Positions 20,166 through 30,290 of a stretch of 64,000 nt of DNA are shown here, piece after piece. A program made the position numbers and the translations under genes. Under the pieces are notes generated by a model. It had not been told where the DNA came from. It made no database searches and saw nothing but the letters and a program-made list of their open reading frames with translations. Source of the stretch: Bacteroidota bacterium (GTDB lineage Bacteria; Bacteroidota; Bacteroidia; NS11-12g; UBA955). Location: contig JAIYAW010000001.1 in NCBI GenBank assembly GCA_027488835.1, positions 424,254 through 488,253 of the forward strand, written 5' to 3'. How positions within the stretch are numbered: the first letter of the stretch is position 1; each line of letters starts with the position of its first letter.

Positions 20166-21629
20166 ATGAAGCTTAATCTATTTGGAGTTAAAAGTAACTC
20201 ATTGTTTAAGAAAACATTGGCAATTTTTGGGCTAATGTTAACGCCAATATTTTTATTGGCAGCTGATGACGTGGTAGCACCACCTACTGAATTTAATCCT
20301 ATGGCATGGGACTGGTCGAGTATTTTGATCTTAGTTTTGGCTATTTTAATTATTTTGGTAATTGCACGATCCTTTGACATTGGCAGTTTGACTGAAAAGA
20401 TCACTGGGAAAACCATTGTGAGTTGGAACAACGTAAATGCTTGGGCAGGGATTATTTTCCTTGTGGTAGGCTTGATTGGTGTTTGGTATGAAATGAAAAT
20501 ACATGGCAAATACCTAAAATTAGGTGATTCTGCCTCAGCACATGGTGAAACCTTGGATTCTATGTTCTATTGGACATTCGGTTTTACCTTCTTTGTATTT
20601 GTAGTAACAGAGATATTGTTATTCTATTTCATGTTTAAATACAAGTATGACAAAAACCGCAAAGCAGCTTATTTCTTCCACAATAATAAATTGGAAATTA
20701 TTTGGACAATTGTACCTGCAATTGTTTTAACCTTTTTGGTTTTACGCGGGTTCAGCACTTGGACAAAGATTACAACTGATATCGACAAAAACAGCGAGGA
20801 GATTGAAGTATTTGCTTATCAATTTGGTTGGAAAGCACGTTACTCAGGTGATGATAAACAATTGGGAACTGCCAATTTTAATTTTATTTCTGGTACAAAT
20901 CCTTTAGGAGTTGCTGAAGACAGCGCGGTTTCATCACTAGTGAATGAATTGAATGGTGAAATCAAAAAGTTGGAAATTATTAAAGCTTCAATTGAAGATT
21001 CTTCTAAATTGTGGAAAGCGCAATACGATAGATATGTTTCAACTGGAATGAGTAATTCATATCCTGAGGAATTCAAACAAATGAAATCGAAATACAATGA
21101 TTTGATTTCAGGAGCATATGAACGTCAATTAGAAAAAGACATCAAACGTAAAAATACAGCGATCAAGCGTATAGCAGCTTATCAAAAAGACCATGAAACA
21201 TTCAATGGTACTGCGAAAGACGATAAAATTACTACTGAAATTGTACTTGTGAAGAACAAGCCATATATCTTTAAATACAGAGCAAGAGATGTAATTCACT
21301 CAGCATATATGCCTGAGTTTAGAGCACAAATGAACTGTGTACCAGGTATGCCAACCAGTTTTGCTTTTACTCCAATCAAAACCACTGAGGAAGCAAGAGC
21401 GTCTAAAAATGACCCTGAATTTGATTTCTATCTATATTGCAATAAAATTTGTGGTGCAGCGCATTACAACATGAAAATTAAAATTACCGTTGTAGGTAGC
21501 GAGGCAGAGTACAAAACTTGGTTGGCAACACAAACTCCGTTTGTGGCTCCACCAGCAGCACCCGCAGCTCCAACATCACCAAAAGCCGATTCTACTGCGG
21601 TGAAACAAGGGACAGTAGTTAAAAATTAA
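20166..21629 (+). CDS. coxB: Cytochrome c oxidase subunit II with internal insertion
   Basis: WTIVPAIVLTFLVLRGF, FAYQFGWKARYSG, ARDVIHSAYMPEFRAQMNCVPGMPT and the CuA motif YCNKICGAAHYNM. Confidence 0.92.
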   Translation: MKLNLFGVKSNSLFKKTLAIFGLMLTPIFLLAADDVVAPPTEFNPMAWDWSSILILVLAILIILVIARSFDIGSLTEKITGKTIVSWNNVNAWAGIIFLVVGLIGVWYEMKIHGKYLKLGDSASAHGETLDSMFYWTFGFTFFVFVVTEILLFYFMFKYKYDKNRKAAYFFHNNKLEIIWTIVPAIVLTFLVLRGFSTWTKITTDIDKNSEEIEVFAYQFGWKARYSGDDKQLGTANFNFISGTNPLGVAEDSAVSSLVNELNGEIKKLEIIKASIEDSSKLWKAQYDRYVSTGMSNSYPEEFKQMKSKYNDLISGAYERQLEKDIKRKNTAIKRIAAYQKDHETFNGTAKDDKITTEIVLVKNKPYIFKYRARDVIHSAYMPEFRAQMNCVPGMPTSFAFTPIKTTEEARASKNDPEFDFYLYCNKICGAAHYNMKIKITVVGSEAEYKTWLATQTPFVAPPAAPAAPTSPKADSTAVKQGTVVKN

Positions 21630-21651
21630 CAAATTATTTTAGAAAAAGAAT

Positions 21652-23541
21652 ATGAGCACAGCAGCTTTACACGCAGAGCACGATTCACATCACCACGACC
21701 ATAAGGAGAGCTTCATTAGTAAGTATGTCTTCTCTATGGATCACAAGATGATCTCAAGACAATTCCTGATTACAGGTATTATTATGGGTCTTGTTGGTAT
21801 GGGAATGTCTTTATTATTCCGTTTGCAATTGGCATGGCCCGATGAACAATTTGGAATTTTAGAAACCTTGTTAGGAAAATGGGGTAAAGATGGTAAGATT
21901 GATCCTAATTTTTATATGGGATTGGTTACCATTCATGGTACAATCATGGTATTCTATGTACTAACAGCGGGTTTAAGTGGTACCTTTAGTAATTTACTCA
22001 TTCCGTTGCAATTAGGTGCAAGAGATATGGCTTCTCCGTTTATGAATATGTTGAGCTATTGGTTCTTCTTTTTGTCTTCGGCGGTGTTGTTGACTTCTAT
22101 ATTTGTAGAAACTGGTCCAGCATCTGCAGGTTGGACAGTTTATCCGCCATTGTCAGCTTTAGAAAAAGCGGTACCAGGTTCAGGCTTGGGAATGACACTT
22201 TGGTTAGTAGCAATTGCATTATTCATTGTTTCTTCATTATTGGGTGGTATCAACTACATTTCAACCGTGTTGAACATGCGTACCAAAGGAATGAGCATGA
22301 ACAGAATGCCATTAACTATTTGGGCGTTTTTCTTCACCGCTATTTTGGGTGTATTGTCGTTTCCAGTATTATTGGGTGCTGCATTGTTCCTAATATTTGA
22401 TAGAAGTTTTGGTACTTCTTTCTATTTGAGCGATATTTATTTGGAGGGAGTTGGTGCATTAGAAAACATTGGTGGTAGCCCTGTTTTGTATCAGCATTTA
22501 TTTTGGTTCTTAGGTCACCCTGAAGTTTATATCATTTTGATGCCTGCTTTGGGTATTACTTCTGAAGTAATTTCTACAAATGCGCGTAAACCAATCTTCG
22601 GTTACACAGCAATGATTATTTCATTGATGGGTATTTCTATTTTGTCTTTCATTGTATGGGGTCACCATATGTTCATTACAGGTATGAATCCTTTCTTAGG
22701 ATCTGTATTTATGATATTGACATTGATCATTGCCGTACCATCGGCGGTGAAAGCATTTAACTATTTGGCTACATTGTGGAGAGGTAACTTACGTTTCACT
22801 CCTGCGATGTTGTTTTCTATTGGTTTGGTATCATTCTTTATTTCTGGTGGATTAACCGGTATTTATTTGGGTAACGCTGCAATGGATATTCAATTGCATG
22901 ATAGTTATTTTGTAGTTGCGCATTTCCACTTGGTAATGGGTTCTGCTGCTATTTTTGGTATGTTTGCTGGTATTTACCATTGGTTCCCTAAAATGTTTGG
23001 TAAAATGATGAACAATACTTTGGGTTATTTCCATTTCTGGTTTACCTTCATCTCTGCGTATTTGGTATTCTTCCCAATGCACTTTATGGGATTAGCAGGT
23101 GTTCCACGTCGTTACTATCAATTTACATTGGTAAAAGAATTTGACGTTTGGATGGATGTCAATAAATTAATTACCATTGCTGCTATTATGGGTGGTATGG
23201 CGCAAGTGTTCTTTCTTTGGAACTTCTTTTACAGCATTTTCAAAGGCAAAAAGGCTACTCAAAACCCTTGGGAAAGTAATACCCTAGAGTGGACAACTCC
23301 TGTTGAAGGTATTCATGGAAACTGGCCTGGTGAAATTCCAACAGTTTATCGTGGTCCTCACGAGTATTCTCGTCCTGATAGAGAGTCGGATTTCTTCCCT
23401 CAACATCTTCCTGATGAAACAGCACCTGTTACTGCTCCTCAAGAAGGTGAACAAACAGCTCCTACCGAGGTAGTTCCTCAGGAAACCGTTGAAAGCAGCG
23501 TATTCTTTGCAGCAATCAAACGTGTGTTAGGATTGAGTTAA
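21652..23541 (+). CDS. ctaD: Cytochrome c oxidase subunit I
   Basis: LFWFLGHPEVYIILMPALGITSEVI, VWGHHMFITGMNPFLG, LHDSYFVVAHFHLVMGSAAIFG. Confidence 0.96.
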   Translation: MSTAALHAEHDSHHHDHKESFISKYVFSMDHKMISRQFLITGIIMGLVGMGMSLLFRLQLAWPDEQFGILETLLGKWGKDGKIDPNFYMGLVTIHGTIMVFYVLTAGLSGTFSNLLIPLQLGARDMASPFMNMLSYWFFFLSSAVLLTSIFVETGPASAGWTVYPPLSALEKAVPGSGLGMTLWLVAIALFIVSSLLGGINYISTVLNMRTKGMSMNRMPLTIWAFFFTAILGVLSFPVLLGAALFLIFDRSFGTSFYLSDIYLEGVGALENIGGSPVLYQHLFWFLGHPEVYIILMPALGITSEVISTNARKPIFGYTAMIISLMGISILSFIVWGHHMFITGMNPFLGSVFMILTLIIAVPSAVKAFNYLATLWRGNLRFTPAMLFSIGLVSFFISGGLTGIYLGNAAMDIQLHDSYFVVAHFHLVMGSAAIFGMFAGIYHWFPKMFGKMMNNTLGYFHFWFTFISAYLVFFPMHFMGLAGVPRRYYQFTLVKEFDVWMDVNKLITIAAIMGGMAQVFFLWNFFYSIFKGKKATQNPWESNTLEWTTPVEGIHGNWPGEIPTVYRGPHEYSRPDRESDFFPQHLPDETAPVTAPQEGEQTAPTEVVPQETVESSVFFAAIKRVLGLS

Positions 23542-23543
23542 AA

Positions 23544-24590
23544 ATGAGTCACACAGATTCTACTCGAATCAACATTATATTCAGACGAATAGGTTTATTT
23601 ACCTGTTCGTCTGTTTTTTTATTGTTCCTATTGGGGGCATTGGTTAGGGCTACCGGTAGCGGCATGGGCTGTCCCGATTGGCCAAAGTGTTTTGGTCTTT
23701 ACGCGCCTCCTACTTGCGAGTGCGAATTACCTAAGAATTACGAGCAGGTTTTTCAAGAAAAAAGACATAAAAAGGTTGCTAAATTTTTAAAAACATTGCG
23801 TGCTTTAGGATTTTCTGAAAAAGCTGATTTAATAGAAAAGGATAAAAATTTATACATTCAAGAGAAATTCGATTCAACCAAAGCTTGGATTGAATATATC
23901 AATCGTTTGTTTGGTGCTCTTGCTGGATTGTTTGCTGTGATATTTGTTGCATTGTCGTTTTTGAATAAATCCCTCAAGAAAACAAGACTTTGGGTTTCAT
24001 TAGGATTTATAATGCTAATTCTCAATGCTTGGTTAGGAAGTATTGTTGTAACAACCAACTTGTTGCCTGGAATTGTTTCACTACATTTTCTTTTGGCATT
24101 CTTTTGCTTATTTGGTTTTATCAATGCAATTCAAAAAGCCAGCCCAATATTAAAGTTACATCATTTAGATAATAAGAAGGTTTGGTTTTTGTTGTGGATA
24201 GTAATATTTGCAGAGGTTATTTTGGGTACTTGGTCAAGAGAACAAGTGGATATGTTAAAAGCAAATTCGAATTTGTATCTAAATGGAAATTCAAATGAAG
24301 TACTGAATGTAATGGGTATGGATTGGTTATTTGTGGTTCATAGATATGTTCCTGTAATTCTATTGTTTTTTGCTTTATTTAAATATTACAAAAGTCGGTT
24401 TTTATCATCTTTACACAAGAATCATTGGTTTTGGATTGCCTTATTTTGTTTTGTTCAAATTTGTTTGGGTGTTGTACATATAATGTTTGTTGTACCTAAA
24501 TGGACGCAAATTTCCCATGTGGTTTTGGGAAGCGGGTTGTTAACTTACAGTTTTTTGGTTTGGTTATCGTTTAAAAAAGAAGAAATATGA
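23544..24590 (+). CDS. ctaA: Heme A synthase (COX15/CtaA)
   Basis: LLGALVRATGSGMGCPDWPKCFG and further COX15 TM segments. Confidence 0.92.
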   Translation: MSHTDSTRINIIFRRIGLFTCSSVFLLFLLGALVRATGSGMGCPDWPKCFGLYAPPTCECELPKNYEQVFQEKRHKKVAKFLKTLRALGFSEKADLIEKDKNLYIQEKFDSTKAWIEYINRLFGALAGLFAVIFVALSFLNKSLKKTRLWVSLGFIMLILNAWLGSIVVTTNLLPGIVSLHFLLAFFCLFGFINAIQKASPILKLHHLDNKKVWFLLWIVIFAEVILGTWSREQVDMLKANSNLYLNGNSNEVLNVMGMDWLFVVHRYVPVILLFFALFKYYKSRFLSSLHKNHWFWIALFCFVQICLGVVHIMFVVPKWTQISHVVLGSGLLTYSFLVWLSFKKEEI

Positions 24591-25465
24591 AATCGGTATT
24601 GAAGAGTTATGCTGAATTGGTTAAATTCCGATTATCGAGCACAGTAGTTGCCACATCTATTTTTGGTTACATATTGGCTTTAAAATATTCGCATGGAACG
24701 CATTGGACAGAATATTTTAATTGGACATTATTTTGTGGTGTCTTATTTGGAGGGATGTTTATCGTTTTTGCATCAAACGGACTGAATCAAATTATTGAGA
24801 AAGATAACGATGGCAAAATGGCTCGGACATCAGGTAGACCGATTGTAGAAGGGCGCATTCCTTTGATACAAGCGAGAGTTTTTTGCTGGGCCACAGGATT
24901 CATTGGAATTATGACGCTAATATTGACTGGAGCACCCTTTTTGGCTGTTCTTTTAGGAGCAATTAGCTTGATCGTTTATGTTTTTATTTACACTCCGATG
25001 AAACAAGTAAGTCCGCTTGCTGTTATGGTTGGTGCTATTCCTGGTGCATTGCCTCCTTTGATTGGGTATTCGGCTGTGATACCATCGTTGGACCAATTGG
25101 GTATCATTTTATTTTTAATTCAATTTTTCTGGCAATTTCCACATTTTTGGGCAATTGCTTGGATGTTGCACGATGATTATCAAAAAGCAGGATATTGGTT
25201 GTTGCCTTCTGGCGGTGGAAGAGATAAAAAAAGTGCGTATCAAATTCTTATATATACAGTTATATTAAACATGGTAAGCTTAATGCCTTTGCTTTATGGA
25301 TTGTCTTCGGTGAAGGTTTTGTTTGTAATTTTGCCTTTATGTCTTTATTTTTTATTCAAATCGTTGCAATTATTTAAGACGTTAGAAATAAAAGATGCAA
25401 GAAAATTACTTTATGCATCGTTTTTATACACTCCTGTTGTATTTTTGTCGTACATATTCTTCTAA
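24587..25465 (+). CDS. ctaB: Protoheme IX farnesyltransferase (heme O synthase)
   Basis: NQIIEKDNDGKMARTSGRPIVEGRI, VFIYTPMKQVSPLAVMVGAIPGALPPLIGY. Confidence 0.94.
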   Translation: MKSVLKSYAELVKFRLSSTVVATSIFGYILALKYSHGTHWTEYFNWTLFCGVLFGGMFIVFASNGLNQIIEKDNDGKMARTSGRPIVEGRIPLIQARVFCWATGFIGIMTLILTGAPFLAVLLGAISLIVYVFIYTPMKQVSPLAVMVGAIPGALPPLIGYSAVIPSLDQLGIILFLIQFFWQFPHFWAIAWMLHDDYQKAGYWLLPSGGGRDKKSAYQILIYTVILNMVSLMPLLYGLSSVKVLFVILPLCLYFLFKSLQLFKTLEIKDARKLLYASFLYTPVVFLSYIFF

Positions 25466-26058
25466 TGAATAAGAAATTTCCGAAAGATCCAGCATTTGCC
25501 GTAGCGCCATCAAAGTTTAATTTGTGGTTGTTCATGTTAGCGAGTTCAATGTTGTTTGCGGCTGTTGTGAGTGCTTTTATTGTGCATCATCCTGATGCTG
25601 AGAAAAAGGATGCTTGGACAGCTTTTGATCTTCCTATTTATTTTCTATATTCAATGTTTGTTGTTGTTGCTAGTTCGGTAACAATTTATTATGCCTTTAA
25701 AATGGCAAAAAAAGATGAAATTTCTGCCAACAAATGGTTGAATGGAATCACTCTTTTACTCGGAATTGTATTCTGTTACTCCCAATACATGGGTTGGAAT
25801 CAGTTAGTCTCATTAGGATTAACATTTGTTAACTCTAGACCTGAAGATATTTCTGCATCTTATGTATATGTAATTACAGCCCTTCACGTAGCTCACGTTT
25901 TGGGTGGAATTGTATTGCTAACAATATGTTGGATTCAGTCGTTAAGATTAAATGTTCACAAAAAGAATCTCACGCTTATGTCAATTACTCACACTTATTG
26001 GCATTTTGTAGGATTATTGTGGATTTTGTTATATTTATTCCTTTATTTCGCAAAGTAA
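25465..26058 (+). CDS. Heme-copper oxidase subunit III family protein (copy 1)
   Basis: KFNLWLFMLASSMLFAAVVSAFIV, ALHVAHVLGGIV, HTYWHFVGLLWILLYLFLYF. Confidence 0.88.
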   Translation: MNKKFPKDPAFAVAPSKFNLWLFMLASSMLFAAVVSAFIVHHPDAEKKDAWTAFDLPIYFLYSMFVVVASSVTIYYAFKMAKKDEISANKWLNGITLLLGIVFCYSQYMGWNQLVSLGLTFVNSRPEDISASYVYVITALHVAHVLGGIVLLTICWIQSLRLNVHKKNLTLMSITHTYWHFVGLLWILLYLFLYFAK

Positions 26059-26067
26059 ATTTACCCA

Positions 26068-26835
26068 ATGTCAAATCATTCAGAAGCAGTTTTTGAGAAA
26101 CAGCCCATGTGGGCGGGAGGCAGATCTCCTTTTAACGTGAGTTATGGAAAATTGATGATGTGGATCTTCCTTTTATCGGATGCATTTACGTTTTCTAGTT
26201 TACTCATTCAGTATGGTGCGCAACGTTTTTCAAACGTTCAAAATGCCGTAACGACCAAATGGCCTGATCCGGCGTCAATTTTTAATCACTTTCCCTTTAT
26301 GCACGGCTTACATTTGCCGTTGCTTTTTGTGAGTGTGATGACATTCATTTTGATTTTAAGTTCAGTGACTATGGTTTTGGCTGTAGAAGCTGGACACAGA
26401 AATAGCAAAAAAGAAGTTGAACGTTATATGATTTACACCATTCTCGGTGGTGTAGCATTTTTAAGCTGCCAGGCTTGGGAATGGGCTACCTTTATTCATG
26501 AAGGTGCGCGTTTAGATGGTAACTTTTTTGGAATTACCAAAGAAGGTTACGCTCACTTAGGAAGTGTTCATTTTGGAAGTCATTTTGAGTGGGATAAAGC
26601 CGTAGATAGAACCAATGGGCCTGTACCATTTGCAGCATTGTTCTTCATTGTAACTGGTTTCCATGGTTTTCACGTATTTAGTGGAGTAGTAATCAACGTT
26701 GTGATGTATATCATGACTGTCAGAGGTACTTTCGAACGTCGTGGTCACTACGAAATGATTGAAAAAGCTGGTTTGTACTGGCATTTTGTAGATTTGGTTT
26801 GGGTATTTGTATTTACCTTTTTCTATTTAATTTAA
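26068..26835 (+). CDS. Cytochrome c oxidase subunit III (copy 2)
   Basis: LMMWIFLLSDAFTFSSLLIQYG, FHGFHVFSGVV, AGLYWHFVDLVWVFVFTFFYLI. Confidence 0.9.
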   Translation: MSNHSEAVFEKQPMWAGGRSPFNVSYGKLMMWIFLLSDAFTFSSLLIQYGAQRFSNVQNAVTTKWPDPASIFNHFPFMHGLHLPLLFVSVMTFILILSSVTMVLAVEAGHRNSKKEVERYMIYTILGGVAFLSCQAWEWATFIHEGARLDGNFFGITKEGYAHLGSVHFGSHFEWDKAVDRTNGPVPFAALFFIVTGFHGFHVFSGVVINVVMYIMTVRGTFERRGHYEMIEKAGLYWHFVDLVWVFVFTFFYLI

Positions 26836-26854
26836 CTGTTAAAACACAAGTAAT

Positions 26855-27232
26855 ATGGAATTTCATTCAAAACCAGGCGAATATGATGCGATTAATTATG
26901 TTCCCCATACAGAAAGTCATGGTACCAAAGAACTTTGGAGAACTTTTTGGCTTCTTTTAGGAATTACAATTTTAGATTTTGTGATCTACTTTATAATGGG
27001 TCCTTCAGGAATTAGAAATGTAATTTTTATTTTATTCGGTTTGGTAAAAGCATACTACATCGTAGGTGCGTTTATGCACATGAAAAGTGAAAAAATCAAT
27101 TTGGCGTTATCTATTATAGTGCCCGTTGTATTTGTTTTCGGATTAATTTGGGTAATGCTTTATGAAGGCGGTGCGATTTCTCAATCGCACACTAATCATT
27201 CAACTGAGACTCATACAGAAGTTCATAAATAA
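26855..27232 (+). CDS. Cytochrome c oxidase subunit IV family protein
   Basis: Three TM segments, KAYYIVGAFMHMKSEKINLALSII; position in operon. Confidence 0.85.
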   Translation: MEFHSKPGEYDAINYVPHTESHGTKELWRTFWLLLGITILDFVIYFIMGPSGIRNVIFILFGLVKAYYIVGAFMHMKSEKINLALSIIVPVVFVFGLIWVMLYEGGAISQSHTNHSTETHTEVHK

Positions 27233-27235
27233 TTA

Positions 27236-27925
27236 ATGAGCGCTTCCAATAATAAAAAATTTAAAGTGGCCGCTACAGCGGCCATTGTTATTTTACCCAT
27301 ATTTGCTGTATTTTTTTGGAGTAAAGCCAAATGGGTGCATAAAGAGTTGCCTATTTTTGGTGATACCATAATGGGCGATAATGGGAAAAAAGAATACCTT
27401 AGCCACACGGTTAGTGATATTGTTTTGTATAATCAGCACGGTAAAAAAATTACCCTAGACGATTTTGATTCAAGTATTCTCGTGGTGAATATTTTCTTTG
27501 CTTCTTGTCCTACAATTTGTCCCTCTTTGAATAAACAGGTTCAATCTGTTGCAGAAGGCTATACCAATGAAAATAATATCAAATTCTTATCAGTAACAAT
27601 TGATCCAGAAAGTGATTCAGTTCCGGTATTGGCAGAATATGCCAAAGCCTACAAAGCGGATCTATTTAAAAGAACTTTTGCTACAGGCAATAAAAAAGAA
27701 ATTTATGATTGGGTTTACAATGATTTAAAATTGGCCACTGAGCAACGAGGGTCGAACTTTATACATGACGATAAGGTTGTTATTATTGATAAACAGCATA
27801 GAATTCGTGCCATTTTGCCAACTGCCGGAGATAACAATACCCAGAAGTTCAAAAATATACAACGCATTAAAGACGATATCGAAAATTTAAAATATGAATA
27901 CAGACAAAAAGAATTGGATAAGTGA
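27236..27925 (+). CDS. SCO1/SenC copper chaperone
   Basis: VNIFFASCPTICPSLNKQVQ (CxxxC), FLSVTIDPESDSVPVLAEYAKAY, FIHDDKVVIIDKQHRIR. Confidence 0.93.
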   Translation: MSASNNKKFKVAATAAIVILPIFAVFFWSKAKWVHKELPIFGDTIMGDNGKKEYLSHTVSDIVLYNQHGKKITLDDFDSSILVVNIFFASCPTICPSLNKQVQSVAEGYTNENNIKFLSVTIDPESDSVPVLAEYAKAYKADLFKRTFATGNKKEIYDWVYNDLKLATEQRGSNFIHDDKVVIIDKQHRIRAILPTAGDNNTQKFKNIQRIKDDIENLKYEYRQKELDK

Positions 27926-28442
27926 TAAAGGCTTCTTTTGGCTTGTCCTTGGTGTAACTTTGGTTATTCCCGCTGTTGTTATACTCTTGCAAGTAATTCC
28001 TGCTGACTTGCGCCCAACGGCAGATTTTGCAAAACATTTGCCAAAGTTAAATGCCATCATAAATACTTTGGTAAGCATTTGTTTGTTTTTGGGATATCGT
28101 GCTATTCGTTATTCAAAAAATAAAGCTTTGCATCAAAAACTAATGTTTTCGGCATTTTTATTGTCGGCCATGTTTTTAATAAGTTATGTTACCTATCATT
28201 TAACTCTTCCTCCAGTAAAATATTGCAATGAAGGATTTTTGAAATATCTTTATTTCTTTTTATTGGTTACACATATCGTTTTGGCTGCAGTAATTTTGCC
28301 AATGGTATTGTATACAATTTATTACAGCACTTCAGGCCGATTTGAAAGCCACAAGAAAATTGCCCGATGGACTTATCCATTGTGGTTATATGTTTCGGTT
28401 ACCGGAGTAATTGTTTATTTGATGTTAGCACCTTGTATGTAA
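27894..28442 (+). CDS. DUF420 membrane protein
   Basis: NALINTL-type region LNAIINTLVSICLFLGYRAIR, HQKLMFSAFLLSAMFLISYVTYH, HKKIARWTYPLWLYVSVTGVIVYLML. Confidence 0.85.
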   Translation: MNTDKKNWISDKGFFWLVLGVTLVIPAVVILLQVIPADLRPTADFAKHLPKLNAIINTLVSICLFLGYRAIRYSKNKALHQKLMFSAFLLSAMFLISYVTYHLTLPPVKYCNEGFLKYLYFFLLVTHIVLAAVILPMVLYTIYYSTSGRFESHKKIARWTYPLWLYVSVTGVIVYLMLAPCM

Positions 28443-28690
28443 TGATGAAAAAAATAGTATTTGTTTTCGCAATGATGATCGTATCAAGTGTTGAACTTGG
28501 TGCACAATGCCCAATGTGTAAGGCTGCCTTAACAAGTAGCCGTGATCACGGAAAGAAAAATGAGCAAAATGTAGGTAACGGAATTAACAAAGGGATATTA
28601 TTTTTACTATCAGCGCCGTATTTCTTGATCGGTACTGCAGGATTTGTATATTACAAAGCCCAGAAGAAAAAGAAATTAGCGCATGGTTAA
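28442..28690 (+). CDS. Small membrane protein with N-terminal CPMCKAAL motif
   Basis: MMKKIVFVFAMMIVSSVELGAQCPMCKAALTSSRDHGKKNEQNVGNGINKGILFLLSAPYFLIGTAGFVYYKAQ; signal peptide, CxxC, one TM. Embedded in the oxidase operon. Confidence 0.75.
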   Translation: MMKKIVFVFAMMIVSSVELGAQCPMCKAALTSSRDHGKKNEQNVGNGINKGILFLLSAPYFLIGTAGFVYYKAQKKKKLAHG

Positions 28691-29093
28691 GAATAACGAA
28701 AGGGCAGGTATTGCCGCGTTTATTCAATCTAAATGCCCTCGTTGTGGAAAGGGTAAGGTTTTTTCCGGTTCTTTATTTTCTTTGCGTTCATTCTCTGATA
28801 CTCTTGAATACTGTCCAAACTGTAATCTAAGTTATGAACCAGAAACGGGATTCTTTTTTGGTGCCATGTATTTTAGTTATGCATTGATTGTTGGATCGAT
28901 TATTGTTGGTAGTATTGTGATGAATTTTTTAGATTTGTTTGATTATGCAATATATGTAATCCCGGTATTGTTAATACTATTGTTGCCATTGATTTTCAGG
29001 CATAGTAGGTTATTTATGTTGTATGTTGTTTACCCTTTGATGTATGAAGAGAAATTCTACGGCAAGCGCAAAGATTCTGAAGAGAATAAATAA
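28683..29093 (+). CDS. DUF983 membrane protein
   Basis: KCPRCGKGKVFSGSLF...CPNCNLSYEPETGFFFGAMYFSYAL. Confidence 0.88.
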   Translation: MVKNNERAGIAAFIQSKCPRCGKGKVFSGSLFSLRSFSDTLEYCPNCNLSYEPETGFFFGAMYFSYALIVGSIIVGSIVMNFLDLFDYAIYVIPVLLILLLPLIFRHSRLFMLYVVYPLMYEEKFYGKRKDSEENK

Positions 29094-29119
29094 TTTGATT
29101 GCAAAAATCTGATAAAAGA

Positions 29120-29145
29120 AAAGCCCTTGAAATTTCAAGGGCTTT
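29120..29145. terminator. Bidirectional terminator between DUF983 gene and recA
   Basis: aaagcccttgaaatttcaagggcttt perfect hairpin between convergent genes. Confidence 0.8.
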
Positions 29146-29167
29146 ACTTTTTAGTTAAAATTATGAA

Positions 29168-30205
29168 TTATGCTTCAGCTTCAGCATCGGGTTCAACCGC
29201 TACAACGGATTCTCCAGCTTTGTTTTTTGCAATAATTTTTGCTTCTAATTCGGCAACCATTTCTGGATTATCTTCTAGAAGTTCTTTCACTGTGTCTCTA
29301 CCTTGACCCAATTTTGTGCCGTCGTAGCTAAACCAGCTACCACTTTTTTGAACAATGTTGGCATCAACTGCAAGGTCAAGAACTTCACCAACGCGGCTAA
29401 TTCCTTTTCCGTACATGATATCAAATTCTACCACTCTAAAAGGAGGTGCTACTTTATTTTTAGCAACTTTTACTTTGGTACGGTTACCAATAATTTGGTC
29501 GCCATCTTTGATTTGTGCATTTCTACGAATATCCAAACGAATAGAAGCATAAAATTTCAACGCATTACCACCCGTTGTGGTTTCTGGATTACCAAACATT
29601 ACACCAATTTTTTCACGCAATTGGTTAATAAAAATGGCAATACAGCCTGTTTTATGAATTGTACCAGTTAGTTTTCTCAATGCTTGGCTCATTAAACGGG
29701 CATGTAAACCCATTTTGCTATCACCCATATCGCCTTCAATTTCCGCTCTTGGTACTAAGGCAGCAACAGAGTCAATCACCAAAACATCAATTGCACCGGA
29801 ACGAATTAAATTATCGGCGATTTCTAATGCTTGTTCTCCATCGTCGGGTTGAGAGATTAATAAATTGGCAGTATCAATGCCTAATTTTTCGGCATAGAAT
29901 TTATCAAATGCATGTTCTGCATCAATAAATGCGCAAATACCGCCTTTTTTTTGTGCTTGTGCTATGGTATGCAACGCGATGGTTGTTTTACCTGAGCTTT
30001 CTGGTCCATAAATTTCAACAATTCTTCCGCGAGGAAATCCACCAACGCCCAACGCAATGTCAAGGCCAAATGATCCTGTTGAAATAACATCTACATTAAT
30101 AGATTTGGTATCATTCATTTTCATAACAATACCTTTTCCATAAGCTTTTTCTAGTCTTTCGATAGTTTGTTGAAGCGCTTTTAGTTTTTCTTTTTGTTCA
30201 CTCAT
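29168..30205 (-). CDS. recA: Recombinase A
   Basis: [49 protein letters not shown]. Confidence 0.98.
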   Translation of the reverse strand: MSEQKEKLKALQQTIERLEKAYGKGIVMKMNDTKSINVDVISTGSFGLDIALGVGGFPRGRIVEIYGPESSGKTTIALHTIAQAQKKGGICAFIDAEHAFDKFYAEKLGIDTANLLISQPDDGEQALEIADNLIRSGAIDVLVIDSVAALVPRAEIEGDMGDSKMGLHARLMSQALRKLTGTIHKTGCIAIFINQLREKIGVMFGNPETTTGGNALKFYASIRLDIRRNAQIKDGDQIIGNRTKVKVAKNKVAPPFRVVEFDIMYGKGISRVGEVLDLAVDANIVQKSGSWFSYDGTKLGQGRDTVKELLEDNPEMVAELEAKIIAKNKAGESVVAVEPDAEAEA

Positions 30206-30290
30206 AATTGTAATTTTTATAAATTTTAAACGATTAAATGTTCCAGATTATTTTCAAAAATACGATTTTGAAAATATATTTACCAAAGTT

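Noticed and set aside
25465-26835. Two consecutive subunit III genes as a recent duplication
   Set aside because: The proteins are highly divergent, and paired COX3-type genes are, as far as I know, usual in Bacteroidota oxidase operons.
29303-29928. Plus-strand ORFs antisense to recA
   Set aside because: They lie fully inside recA on the opposite strand; compositions are unlike real proteins and no family signature is seen.
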